From Ruminococcus sp. (GTDB lineage: Bacteria > Bacillota > Clostridia > Oscillospirales > Ruminococcaceae), in contig NZ_JAGCFH010000017.1 in NCBI RefSeq assembly GCF_017650195.1, positions 1 to 43,895 on the forward strand: a stretch of 43,895 nt of DNA. The letters are read 5' to 3'. The translations under genes and the position numbers were made by a program. Within the stretch, counting starts at the first letter, position 1. Each line of letters opens with the position of its first letter. The notes under the pieces are model-generated. The model was given only the letters and a program-made list of their open reading frames with translations. It was not told the DNA's origin and ran no database searches. Positions 6,863-14,742 of the stretch are shown here, in pieces.

Positions 6863-7990
6863 ATGAAAAAAATCAGAAATCTAATAACCGCATTAGTTCT
6901 ATCAGCCTGCACAATTGCATCAACATCTTGTAGCGCTGAGCAATCAAACGAAGTCAATAAAATGTCAAATACAACAGGAGGTAGCAATATGACTTATACA
7001 GAAGAACTTACGCTTGTACAGGAATGGGATAAAACATTTCCCGAATCAGATAAGGTCGATCATCAGAAGGTGACCTTCCATAACCGCTATGGTATCACAC
7101 TTGTTGCTGATATGTACACACCTAAAAATGCTTCGGGCAAGCTTCCTGCTATAGCTGTCAGTGGCCCGTTCGGTGCAGTCAAGGAGCAATGCAGTGGACT
7201 TTACGCACAGACGCTTGCAGAGCGCGGTTTCCTTACCATAGCATTTGATCCTTCGTTTACAGGTGAAAGTAGCGGTCAGCCGAGATATATGGCTTCTCCC
7301 GACATCAATACAGAAGATTTTCAGGCAGCTGTCGATTTTCTCTCAACACATATTCTTGTTGATCCTGAAAGAATAGGAATATGCGGTATCTGTGGCTGGG
7401 GCGGAATGGCGATCAATGCTGCTGCATTGGATACAAGGATAAAAGCAACTGTCGTATCCACAATGTATGATATGTCCCGAGTAAATGCAAATGGTTACTT
7501 TGACGAGAGCGACAATGAGGAAACAAGATATGCTACAAAACTCGCTCTGAATGAACAGCGTACAAAAGACTATGCAGCAGATGAATATACCCTTGGCGGG
7601 GGAGTTGTTGATCCGCTTCCGGACGATGCCCCTTATTTTGTAAAGGATTATTATGACTATTATAAAACCGAACGAGGCTATCACCCACGTTCACTCAACT
7701 CCAACGGTGGCTGGAATGTCATAGGCTGTATGTCATTTATGAACCAGCCCATCAATACGTACAGCAATGAGATCAGAAGCGCAGTGCTTATAATGCACGG
7801 TGAAAAAGCTCATTCAAGCTACTTTGGTAAGGACGCTTATGAAGCGATGACTAAAGACAGCAAATATGCAGATAATAAAGAGCTTCTTATCATTGAAGGA
7901 GCTTCCCATACCGATCTGTATGACGGCGGCGAAAATAACGTTATTCCGTTTGATAAGCTCGAAGCATTCTACAACGAGTATCTGAAATAA
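6863..7990 (+). CDS. Exported alpha/beta hydrolase with cysteine nucleophile
   Basis: A 375-residue protein with an N-terminal signal and a possible lipidation Cys23. It is related to dienelactone-hydrolase-like enzymes. The nucleophile elbow reads G-I-C-G-W-G-G (175-181), placing Cys177 where serine is usual, as in dienelactone hydrolase. The probable catalytic His349 sits in G-A-S-H-T-D-L-Y. The substrate is unknown. GGAGG precedes the ATG at 6863; an in-frame ATG at 6839 has no ribosome binding site and the GGAGG lies downstream of it. The lipobox S-T-S-C is weak, so secretion without lipid is possible. It is the third gene of the LysR-linked cluster. Confidence 0.85.
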   Translation: MKKIRNLITALVLSACTIASTSCSAEQSNEVNKMSNTTGGSNMTYTEELTLVQEWDKTFPESDKVDHQKVTFHNRYGITLVADMYTPKNASGKLPAIAVSGPFGAVKEQCSGLYAQTLAERGFLTIAFDPSFTGESSGQPRYMASPDINTEDFQAAVDFLSTHILVDPERIGICGICGWGGMAINAAALDTRIKATVVSTMYDMSRVNANGYFDESDNEETRYATKLALNEQRTKDYAADEYTLGGGVVDPLPDDAPYFVKDYYDYYKTERGYHPRSLNSNGGWNVIGCMSFMNQPINTYSNEIRSAVLIMHGEKAHSSYFGKDAYEAMTKDSKYADNKELLIIEGASHTDLYDGGENNVIPFDKLEAFYNEYLK

Positions 7991-8011
7991 ATGTTTTGTT
8001 GGAGATTAAAA

Positions 8012-8344
8012 ATGAGCATCACAGTAAATATCTACTACACCGGCGTAAACGGAAACGCCCGAAAATTCGCAGAAGAAATGGTACAAAGCGGTACGGTTGA
8101 CATGATACGAAACGAGGAAGGCAATCTCCGTTACGCCTATTTTCAGCCGTTTGACGATCCTGAAACGGTACTGCTGATAGATCAATGGACAAGTCAGGAC
8201 GCAATTGATGTCCATCATGCTTCGCCTATGATGCAGACAATCGCAAAGTTGCGGGAAAAGTACGGACTGAAAATGAAAGTTGAGAGGTATATCTCCGATG
8301 AGGACGGTATTCCAGAGAAAGACAACAAATTCATCGTGAAATAA
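8012..8344 (+). CDS. Antibiotic biosynthesis monooxygenase (ABM) domain protein
   Basis: A 110-residue single-domain protein of the ABM/YgiN type: a small dimeric ferredoxin-like fold that oxidises quinols or related compounds without a metal. Typical parts are the first strand I-T-V-N-I-Y-Y, the W-T-S-Q-D-A-I-D segment after the second half, and H-H-A-S-P, which forms the active-site edge in the family. The start at 8012 follows TTGGAGA at normal spacing; the ATG at 7991 just after the upstream stop codon has none. Its place beside flavodoxins and a carboxymuconolactone decarboxylase suggests work on a quinone-like substrate. Confidence 0.82.
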   Translation: MSITVNIYYTGVNGNARKFAEEMVQSGTVDMIRNEEGNLRYAYFQPFDDPETVLLIDQWTSQDAIDVHHASPMMQTIAKLREKYGLKMKVERYISDEDGIPEKDNKFIVK

Positions 8345-8357
8345 GGAGGAAATCATC

Positions 8358-8840
8358 ATGAGCAAATCATTAGTAGCATATTTCTCAGCAAGTGGCGTGA
8401 CTGCTGGACTTGCCAGAAAGCTCGCAGAAGCAGCAGGTGCAGATCTTTATGAGATCAAGCCTGCCGTGGCTTACACAAATGCTGACCTTAACTGGCAGGA
8501 CAAGAACAGCAGAAGCTCGATTGAAATGAATGACAAGTCGTTCCGTCCTGCTATTGCCGATAAAGATGCAAACATCGCTGATTATGACAAAATCTTTGTA
8601 GGTTTCCCGATATGGTGGTATGTTGCACCAACAATCATCAATACGTTCCTTGAAGCCTATGATTTTTCGGGAAAGACGATTATTCTGTTTGCTACATCAG
8701 GCGGAAGCGGAATGGGTAATTCTGCAAAGGAATTGAAACCCAGCGTTTCCAATACAGCGGTTATCAAGGACGGCAAGCGTTTCGCTGCAAGCACATCGGT
8801 AAGTGAGCTGAAAAAGTGGGTTGACTCCCTCGGAATCTAA
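8358..8840 (+). CDS. Cytoplasmic flavodoxin
   Basis: A 160-residue flavodoxin with no signal peptide, closely resembling the flavodoxin module of the lipoprotein upstream. The FMN phosphate loop is V-A-Y-F-S-A-S-G-V-T (6-15). F-P-I-W-W-Y-V-A-P and A-T-S-G-G-S-G-M-G form the other flavin-binding loops. It likely carries electrons or reduces quinones inside the cell. TAAGGAGG is at good spacing before the ATG, and the gene follows the ABM gene by 13 nt. The pair of exported and internal copies probably arose by duplication. Confidence 0.9.
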   Translation: MSKSLVAYFSASGVTAGLARKLAEAAGADLYEIKPAVAYTNADLNWQDKNSRSSIEMNDKSFRPAIADKDANIADYDKIFVGFPIWWYVAPTIINTFLEAYDFSGKTIILFATSGGSGMGNSAKELKPSVSNTAVIKDGKRFAASTSVSELKKWVDSLGI

Positions 8841-8852
8841 GGAAGAAGCACT

Positions 8853-9611
8853 ATGGCTGAAAAGATCGTACAAACCGCTGGCAGAGATACCCTCGGTGAA
8901 TTTGCTCCTGAATTTGCCCATTACAACGATGATATTCTTTTCGGTGAGAACTGGAACAATACCGATATTGATCTGAAAACACGGAGTATCATCACTGTAG
9001 TTGCTCTGATGTCTCATGGAGTGACAGACAGTTCCCTGAAATATCACCTGATGAATGCAAAGAATCACGGTGTTTCGCAGAAAGAGATTGTAGCGATTAT
9101 TACACATACAGCTTTCTATGCAGGTTGGCCGCACGCCTGGGCTGTATTCAACCTTGCAAAAGAGGTATGGAGTGAAAAATCTCCCGAACTGACCGACAAA
9201 GACAAGTATCAGAATGAGATATTCTTCCCAATCGGCGAACCGAACCCCTATGGTGATTTCTTTATCGGACAGAGCTATCTTGCACCTGTTTCAACTGAAC
9301 AGCTTGCAATTTACAATGTCACCTTTGAGCCTGCCTGCCGCAACAACTGGCATATCCATCACGCAACAAGCGGCGGCGGTCAGATGCTGATTTGTGTCGG
9401 CGGTCGTGGGTACTATCAGGAATGGGGCAAGGAAACAAGAGAACTTCACCCAGGCGATATTGTCAATATACCAGCAAATGTTAAGCACTGGCACGGTGCT
9501 GCACCCGATTCGTGGTTCTCACATCTTGCAATAGAGATTGAGGGCGAGAACGGTAGCACGGAATGGTGCGAGGCTGTTTCTGATGAGGAATACATGAAGC
9601 TAAAAAACTGA
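8853..9611 (+). CDS. Carboxymuconolactone decarboxylase-like / cupin fusion protein
   Basis: A 252-residue two-domain protein. Residues 1-110 are a carboxymuconolactone decarboxylase/AhpD-like helical domain (T-R-S-I-I-T-V-V-A-L at 43-52, H-T-A-F-Y-A-G-W-P at 85-93) without the CxxC of AhpD. Residues 145-235 are a cupin barrel: W-H-I-H-H (His167, His169), G-R-G-Y-Y-Q-E-W-G and P-G-D-I-V-N-I-P, with His212/His214 as further metal ligand candidates. Such fusions are common in Firmicutes and bacteria with LysR-linked redox clusters. The substrate is unknown. It is the last gene of the cluster, 12 nt after the flavodoxin gene; I see no terminator before the repeat that follows. Confidence 0.87.
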   Translation: MAEKIVQTAGRDTLGEFAPEFAHYNDDILFGENWNNTDIDLKTRSIITVVALMSHGVTDSSLKYHLMNAKNHGVSQKEIVAIITHTAFYAGWPHAWAVFNLAKEVWSEKSPELTDKDKYQNEIFFPIGEPNPYGDFFIGQSYLAPVSTEQLAIYNVTFEPACRNNWHIHHATSGGGQMLICVGGRGYYQEWGKETRELHPGDIVNIPANVKHWHGAAPDSWFSHLAIEIEGENGSTEWCEAVSDEEYMKLKN

Positions 9612-9750
9612 CAATGGAGTTCCATATCCAATCCTGTTTTTGTATCATACAATAATAACTGCTGACAATGGAGGACTTTTGCCACAGCAAATTCTCAGCA
9701 AAATATAGCCTTTTATTAATTGCATTGTGATTGCCACACTATCCACAATA
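9612..9750. other. Gap after the redox cluster
   Basis: No gene is visible. The short sequence CTGACAATGGAG occurs twice (around 9608 and 9662), about 54 bp apart; the first copy spans the stop codon of the cupin gene. The meaning is unknown. Confidence 0.4.
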
Positions 9751-9949
9751 CAGGCTGCAATCAGCGAAGGAAAGTAATTTTCGAATACGTCAAAATCGGT
9801 GATTTTACGTTGCTTCAGGGCAATGCTAAGGATTATCTCTACGGCAAGTCCACTAAGCGTAGGTTACTGAATTGGCGGGAAATACACGTTAATGTGTTTA
9901 TCTGAATAAACAATAAGGCTCTTACAGTTTTGTGCTGTGGGAGCTTTTT
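9751..9949 (+). repeat. Direct repeat, copy 2 (right boundary of the redox cluster)
   Basis: This is the second copy of the ~200-bp sequence seen at 4167-4368, in the same orientation. It holds the same frame ending in H-V-N-V-F-I, here K-S-T-K-R-R-L-L-N-W-R-E-I, and the same kind of terminator (GGCTCTTACAG/CTGTGGGAGC, then TTTTT). Most codon differences between copies are conservative, which suggests that both descend from a translated gene and then drifted. The two copies enclose exactly the LysR-to-cupin cluster, about 5.4 kb. Confidence 0.8.
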
Positions 9950-9997
9950 GGGGCTTGTAATAATGCGAATTACGTAAAAGTGCGTTTTAGATGACAC

Positions 9998-10026
9998 TTG
10001 ACTTTTTCAGAACATTTTAGTATAAT
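9998..10026 (+). promoter_or_regulatory. Promoter of the AAA_14/DUF4143 gene
   Basis: -35 TTGACT (9998-10003), 17-bp spacer, -10 TATAAT (10021-10026). Transcription should start near 10032, exactly where the first of the three repeats begins. Confidence 0.88.
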
Positions 10027-10031
10027 TATCA

Positions 10032-10119
10032 TAAACCTGCGCATAATGGAATTTATAATACATTGTAAACCTGCGTATTCAGGAATAAACAAACAATCTT
10101 AAACCTGCGTATTATGGAG
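10032..10119 (+). repeat. Three direct repeats with an exact 34-bp period in the 5' leader
   Basis: TAAACCTGCG starts at 10032, 10066 and 10100. Each unit is about 19-20 bp (TAAACCTGCG, then C/T-A-T, three variable bases and GGA), followed by about 14 bp of unrelated sequence. The set lies between the transcription start and the start codon; the third unit runs into the ribosome binding site GGAGAGAGG. This position fits binding sites for a regulator or RNA-binding protein, possibly the encoded ATPase, or a processed repeat RNA. The spacers are too short for CRISPR. Confidence 0.9.
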
Positions 10120-10131
10120 AGAGGCGTAATT

Positions 10132-11490
10132 ATGATACTAAAACGAAAAATGTACGACAAGCTGCTGACTCTCAAAAACGAGCTGAACGGTAAAAAAGCC
10201 TTTCTTATCGAGGGTGCAAGACGTATCGGAAAGTCAACGATATGCGAGAAATTCGGCAAAAACGAATATAAGAGCTATATCCTGATAGATTTCGCCAAGT
10301 GTCCCGATGAGGTCAAGGACTATTTCGTCAAGCACATGAACGACCTTGATACATTTTTCATGCTTTTATCCACTTACTATGGTGTGAAACTGTATGAGCG
10401 TGAGTCGCTTATCATCTTTGACGAGGTGCAGATGTACCCTAAAGCGAGGGAGTGCGTCAAGTATCTTGTTGCTGACGGCAGATATGATTATATCGAAACA
10501 GGATCGCTCATTTCTATCAAGGAGAACGTCAAGGACATTGTAATTCCCTCGGAAGAACGTCACCTCAGTATGTACCCGCTGGATTTCGAGGAATTCTGCG
10601 ATGCGCTGGGCGAGGAGCAGATATGCGGGTATATTCGCAAGTGCTTTGCTGACAGGACACCTCTTGAAAATGAATTGCACCATAAGGCGATGCTTCTGTT
10701 CAATCAGTATATGCTTGTGGGCGGTATGCCGCAGAGTGTTCTTGCGTTCCTTGAAAGCCGTAAGGACTTCGACAAGGCTGACATTGAGAAACGTGATATT
10801 CTCTCGCTGTACCGCAGTGACATCATGAAGATAGATTCAAGATACAGGAGCAAAGTCCTCACCATATTCGACAAGATACCAGGGTTGCTCTCACAGCACG
10901 AAAAACGTGTCGTTTTTAATAATGTTTCGGCAGGCAGCAAAGCCGATCAGTATGAGGAGACTTTCTTCTGGCTGTCGGATTCGATGATCTCTAATGAGTG
11001 TTTCATGTGCAATGACCCGAATGTCGGGCTGTCGATCAACGAGAACAGAGCTTATGTAAAATGCTACCTCGGCGATACGGGACTGCTCGTCAGTCACGCC
11101 TTTGACGAGAATGAACTGCTTGAAGATGAGGTCTACAAGCAGATCTTCGGTGACAAGCTGAACATGAACGAGGATATGCTCTATGAGAACGCTATCGCCC
11201 AGATGCTCACAGCGAACGGACACAAGCTGTATTTCTATACGCAGTACAATGCTGAAAAGCACCGTAACGATATTGAGATAGACTTTCTGATCTCCAACAA
11301 CAGCAAGCTGAAATACAAGATGTATCCGATCGAAGTCAAGTCGGGTAAGAAGTATTCTATCGAGTCGCTGAAACGTTTCAAGGAGAAATACAAGGCTCGG
11401 ATAGGCGAATGTTATGTGATACATCCACGCAATCTCAGTTTTAAAGAAGACATTGTATGCATTCCGCCTTACATGACGATATGCCTGTAA
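10132..11490 (+). CDS. AAA_14 / DUF4143 family ATPase with nuclease-like C-terminus
   Basis: A 452-residue protein. The N-terminal AAA+ domain has Walker A G-A-R-R-I-G-K-S-T (28-36) and Walker B L-I-I-F-D-E-V-Q (93-100), then a Y-I-E-T-G-S sensor-like stretch. The C-terminal DUF4143 part ends with Y-E-N-A-I-A-Q, D-I-E-I-D-F-L-I and P-I-E-V-K-S-G-K, the E...D...ExK order of PD-(D/E)XK nuclease folds. The family is widespread, often in many copies per genome, and its function is unknown; defence or mobile-element links have been suggested. The start at 10132 has GGAGAGAGG 9 nt upstream; an ATG at 10114 overlaps that site. The gene stands alone between its promoter and a terminator. The unusual repeats in its leader are described separately. 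Confidence 0.88.
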   Translation: MILKRKMYDKLLTLKNELNGKKAFLIEGARRIGKSTICEKFGKNEYKSYILIDFAKCPDEVKDYFVKHMNDLDTFFMLLSTYYGVKLYERESLIIFDEVQMYPKARECVKYLVADGRYDYIETGSLISIKENVKDIVIPSEERHLSMYPLDFEEFCDALGEEQICGYIRKCFADRTPLENELHHKAMLLFNQYMLVGGMPQSVLAFLESRKDFDKADIEKRDILSLYRSDIMKIDSRYRSKVLTIFDKIPGLLSQHEKRVVFNNVSAGSKADQYEETFFWLSDSMISNECFMCNDPNVGLSINENRAYVKCYLGDTGLLVSHAFDENELLEDEVYKQIFGDKLNMNEDMLYENAIAQMLTANGHKLYFYTQYNAEKHRNDIEIDFLISNNSKLKYKMYPIEVKSGKKYSIESLKRFKEKYKARIGECYVIHPRNLSFKEDIVCIPPYMTICL

Positions 11491-11521
11491 CAAAAACACT
11501 GCCGCTGCTCAAGGGTGGAGC

Positions 11522-11554
11522 TAATATAGCAGTATAATTCAGATTACTATATTA
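11522..11554. repeat. Inverted repeat downstream of the ATPase gene
   Basis: TAATATAG at 11523-11530 can pair with CTATATTA at 11547-11554, with further partial pairing inside. It lacks a U tract, and the true terminator follows 30 nt later. Confidence 0.4.
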
Positions 11555-11581
11555 AGACCAAAACAGCGAGCTATGAAAATG

Positions 11582-11625
11582 AAAGACAGATACTTCGTTT
11601 ACGTTGAGGTATCTGTCTTTTCGTT
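11582..11625 (+). terminator. Terminator of the AAA_14 gene
   Basis: A perfect 12-bp stem AAAGACAGATAC (11582-11593) / GTATCTGTCTTT (11609-11620) followed by TCGTTAT. The U-rich 3' arm supports a rho-independent terminator. Confidence 0.75.
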
Positions 11626-11684
11626 ATATATCAAACCTTATCAAATAATCGTATCCAACTTCGTTTCCAACGTCCCATCCTTAG

Positions 11685-12062
11685 CCAAAGGTAAAGCATA
11701 CACCGATAGATTCGTTTGTTGCGTTGCATGATGACGGCTTGTTTTTCATGTTAAATGACGTACTGTGTATATTTGATCCAGTTACTCTTGAGATTATGAA
11801 AAAAGCAACCATTTCTCCTTTCGGCACACCGTTTGGAAAAGACTATATTCTATACGGAGAAACAGAGATATACAGGATATCCGAAAACCTTAAGGAAATA
11901 TGGTCGTTTTCAGGAGAAGACTTATTTGTCAGATGTGGAAGTAACGAGTCTGCGTTTGAAATGAAAAATGATAGGATTTGTCTTTATGATTTTTTAGGTA
12001 ACTATTACGAAATATATTATGACGGAAACATTATAACTGAGATATCGAACGAAAACTTGTAA
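11685..12062 (+). pseudogene. 5'-truncated gene remnant
   Basis: An open frame of about 125 codons runs from an in-frame TAG at 11682 to a TAA at 12062. The protein looks genuine: acidic and aromatic, with repeated short beta-like strands such as I-C-L-Y-D-F-L-G-N-Y-Y-E-I-Y-Y-D-G-N, reminiscent of propeller-type repeats. There is no promoter, ribosome binding site or ATG at a sensible place; the first possible starts are a TTG at 11724 and internal ATGs without a Shine-Dalgarno. It is probably the 3' end of a gene that lost its start. I do not recognise the family. It is convergent with the DegV gene. Confidence 0.5.
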
Positions 12063-12094
12063 AATGATTAGACCTCATAGTTTTTATATTTATA

Positions 12095-12976
12095 TCAGTT
12101 TATTTCCAGCGCTCTTGCAGTAAGCCCCACAGCAACACCCTGAGTGCCTGTTCCTACATGAGAAGCGATACTGCACGCAAGGGGGCGGTATGTTACTTTA
12201 TATCCGCTGAACTCCGACTTTACTATGCCTACCCAGCGTTCTATCTCTTCCTCAGTCTCCATAGTTCCAGCCGCGCCTATGCTCAGGTGCTCCTTTGGGA
12301 TATCTGCGTACTTGCTCGCAATATCCCTGTGGACTGCCTCCAGCATTTTACCCTCTGCCGCGGACATTCCTCTTGCCTTGGCATAAGCGTCCAGCTTGCC
12401 ACCCTGTATCTTTAGTATAGGCTTGAGATTAAGGACAGTCGCTATCGCCGCACCGGCAGCTGTGATACGTCCTGTCTTGGTTATACGTTTAAGACTTTGT
12501 AGCGTGATATATATATCATTCTGATAAGCGTTCTCCTCTAGAGCATCTTTTATATCGGAAGCGTTAATGCCGCTGTCTGCGTAGAACTTCGCGTCGTATA
12601 CCGAATCAAGCAGAGTTATCGAGATACGGTGATTGTCAACTACGAAAACCTTCCCTTCGTAATCTATTGAGAGAGCCTTGGCAGTATCACAGGAACCACT
12701 GAGACCGCTTGACATAGGTATATATACAAGCTCGTCATAGCCGTCCGCGAGTATCTTGTCCCACATTTCGGTAAGAGCGCCGGGAGACGGCTGCGAGGAA
12801 ACTATATCCTTGTTTTCGTTGAGAGCCTTATAGAGAGTGCTATGAGTAAGATCTATTTCTTCAGTGAAATCCTTGCCGTCTATAATAACAGGCATAGGCA
12901 GTACATATATGCCATGGCTCCTGCCCTCTTCCAAAGTAATACCGCTGTTTGTATCAGTCATTACTGCTGTTTTCAT
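12095..12976 (-). CDS. DegV family fatty-acid-binding protein
   Basis: A 293-residue protein with the DegV hallmarks: M-T-D-T-N-S-G-I near the start, S-S-Q-P-S-P-G for carboxylate binding, P-M-S-S-G-L-S-G-S, the V-V-D-N-H-R segment, K-R-I-T-K-T-G-R-I and N-L-K-P-I-L near residue 180. DegV/FakB proteins hold a fatty acid for phosphorylation by FakA and so feed exogenous fatty acids into lipid synthesis. AGGAATT precedes the ATG. It has its own promoter and no partner kinase is seen in this window. Which fatty acid it prefers cannot be read from sequence. Confidence 0.93.
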   Translation of the reverse strand: MKTAVMTDTNSGITLEEGRSHGIYVLPMPVIIDGKDFTEEIDLTHSTLYKALNENKDIVSSQPSPGALTEMWDKILADGYDELVYIPMSSGLSGSCDTAKALSIDYEGKVFVVDNHRISITLLDSVYDAKFYADSGINASDIKDALEENAYQNDIYITLQSLKRITKTGRITAAGAAIATVLNLKPILKIQGGKLDAYAKARGMSAAEGKMLEAVHRDIASKYADIPKEHLSIGAAGTMETEEEIERWVGIVKSEFSGYKVTYRPLACSIASHVGTGTQGVAVGLTARALEIN

Positions 12977-13043
12977 ACAATTCCTCGTTTCAGATCAGCA
13001 TTAAGGCTCCACTTAGGCGGAAACCTCTTTCCCTAACATGGTG

Positions 13044-13072
13044 ATTATATCATTTTAAGCCATATTTGTCAA
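13044..13072 (-). promoter_or_regulatory. Promoter of the degV-like gene
   Basis: Minus strand: -35 TTGACA (13067-13072), 17-bp spacer, -10 TATAAT (13044-13049). Both boxes are consensus. Confidence 0.88.
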
Positions 13073-13093
13073 TAGAATGAGTTATGAGTAATA

Positions 13094-13130
13094 ATGAAGG
13101 CTCCGCGGAAATATTTCTGCGGAGCCAGTG
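13094..13130 (-). terminator. Terminator of the zinc-uptake-like operon
   Basis: GGCTCCGC (13099-13106) pairs with GCGGAGCC (13119-13126). On the minus strand it is followed by TTCATTATTAC, after the last gene of the operon. Confidence 0.75.
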
Positions 13131-13170
13131 TTGTATTTTTACATTGAGATTTTCAGTATTTCTGGTTGTT

Positions 13171-13698
13171 TTACCATGAAAGCTGTCCGACGTCCATTTT
13201 AGCATTTGTCAGTCGGGCGTATCTGTAGTCGCCTTCCGTATAATAATCGAAATTGCCTGTTACGGTTATATTCGCGTCCTGAGCAGGGTAATCCTTAGGG
13301 TATGTGTAGTCCCCGTCGAGGACGAATTCCAGACCTTGAGCGCAGCAAGCAGTAGCGTCCTTGATGACTACCGAGAAGTACTCGTTTCCAGTATTGTCGT
13401 CCTTGAAGTAGGCGAATGTGCCGTTTGCTTTGACGCTTTTGCCCTTGTAGTTATCAGGATAGTTCATCATATCGCTGACCTGCGCATAAACCATAGAAGA
13501 GTTAAGCTGTGTGAGGTCAACATCGTATTCTCCATTGCCTTTGAAGGCTTCGTCCTTAGGCTTTATGCCGCCGATTGGCGGTTCGTCTGAAGACTGATAT
13601 GAGGGTGTACTACTTGTTTCTGATTTAGTAGCGTTCGAGCAGGAAAAAAGGCAAAGTGGTACAATTATTAATGCGATTAAAGTTCTGATAGATTTCAT
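13171..13698 (-). CDS. Lipoprotein, possibly metal-related, with OB-fold-like domain
   Basis: A 175-residue lipoprotein (signal ending L-F-S-C, Cys20) with a short polar linker and a domain from about residue 65. The pattern M-M-N-Y-P-D-N-Y-K-G-K-S-V-K-A-N-G, then T-A-C-C-A-Q-G-L-E-F (Cys118, Cys119), resembles the C-terminal part of TIGR03943/YcgQ-like proteins found with zinc-homeostasis genes. Role: inferred extracytoplasmic metal handling. It is the last gene of an operon, 15 nt after the ZnuA-like gene. Confidence 0.7.
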   Translation of the reverse strand: MKSIRTLIALIIVPLCLFSCSNATKSETSSTPSYQSSDEPPIGGIKPKDEAFKGNGEYDVDLTQLNSSMVYAQVSDMMNYPDNYKGKSVKANGTFAYFKDDNTGNEYFSVVIKDATACCAQGLEFVLDGDYTYPKDYPAQDANITVTGNFDYYTEGDYRYARLTNAKMDVGQLSW

Positions 13699-13713
13699 AG
13701 CTTTTCACGACCT

Positions 13714-14742
13714 TTAATTAAAATACTCCGCAAGAACATTGTAGTTCTGTTCCATAAGTGAAAGGTATGTAACGCCGCTTGCGGCGTCTGCTGATGATAC
13801 GGACTGTATTGAATCAAGCTCTGCAATAGAGCAGTCCATTTTCTTTGAATTGGCGATTATAGCCTCCGCAATTGACTTGTTTGACTTTTCGATAGTGAAT
13901 ATGGTATCGCATTCAAGCTCGCTAAGCTTATCGGAAAGGAAGCTTACAGTTTTGAAGCTCGCCTCACTTTCGGCGGAGCAGCCTGCGAATGCAGCATAAT
14001 AGTCTATATCGTAATCGTCGACGAAATAGCGGAAGGGGAAACGGTCGCCGAATATGAGCACCTTATTGTTGGCAGAGCCTGTAAGGGAGGCAAACTTTCT
14101 GTCCATCTCGTCGAGCCTTGCTGCGTAGTCCGCAAGATTACTGCCGTAATCTGGAGCGTTTTCGGGATCAGCCTTTGCAATAGCTTTTTCAATCTCCTCG
14201 CAAAGGAGCTTTGCATTTTTTAGGGAGAGCCACACGTGTTCGTCATACTCAACCTCTTCCTCCTCGTCTTCGTCCTCGTGCTCCTCCTCGGCTTCCATAC
14301 CCTCCTTGAGCTCTTCCTCCTTGGCTGAATCGCCGAGGATCGTTATAAGACTAAGAGTCTGCATATCCTTGTTTACGGCACTGTTGAGCGCGTCGCCTAC
14401 CCATATGTCGGACTCGCCGCCCACATGGATAAACAGATCGCAGGTGGATATTTTAAGTATATCCTCAGCCGTTGGCTGGAAGTTATGTAGATCAGTGCCG
14501 CTGTCGAGGAGGTAGGTTATATCTGCATCCTTGGCATGGCTACCCATTATTTCTCTAACCCAGTCATATTCCGGGAATATGGTGCATACTATGCTGAGCT
14601 TTTTTGAATTGCCACTCGTTTCGTAATTTTTTTCAGCCGTAGTGGAAGGCTGGTTGATGTCAGTATTTGTGGAGCTGCATCCTGTAAGGCACATAGCGCC
14701 TACCACAAGACACAACGCAGCGATCGCTGTTTTTCTGAACAT
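13714..14742 (-). CDS. ZnuA-like metal ABC transporter substrate-binding lipoprotein
   Basis: A 342-residue lipoprotein (L-T-G-C, Cys22) of the cluster A-I metal-binding family. Expected metal ligands are His86 in D-L-H-N-F-Q-P and His169 in D-E-H-V-W-L-S. Between them a loop at 141-168 is very rich in Glu/Asp with one His, like the metal-collecting loop of ZnuA proteins. The third usual His (before the C-terminal lobe) is not obvious: the segment reads G-D-R-F-P-F-R-Y-F. The metal is probably zinc. GGAGG precedes the start. No ABC ATPase or permease gene is next to it; it must use a transporter encoded elsewhere. Confidence 0.88.
   Translation of the reverse strand: MFRKTAIAALCLVVGAMCLTGCSSTNTDINQPSTTAEKNYETSGNSKKLSIVCTIFPEYDWVREIMGSHAKDADITYLLDSGTDLHNFQPTAEDILKISTCDLFIHVGGESDIWVGDALNSAVNKDMQTLSLITILGDSAKEEELKEGMEAEEEHEDEDEEEEVEYDEHVWLSLKNAKLLCEEIEKAIAKADPENAPDYGSNLADYAARLDEMDRKFASLTGSANNKVLIFGDRFPFRYFVDDYDIDYYAAFAGCSAESEASFKTVSFLSDKLSELECDTIFTIEKSNKSIAEAIIANSKKMDCSIAELDSIQSVSSADAASGVTYLSLMEQNYNVLAEYFN

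Noticed and set aside
10032..10119. A minimal CRISPR array
   Set aside because: Repeat units are about 20 bp with 14-bp spacers, only three units, and no cas genes nearby.
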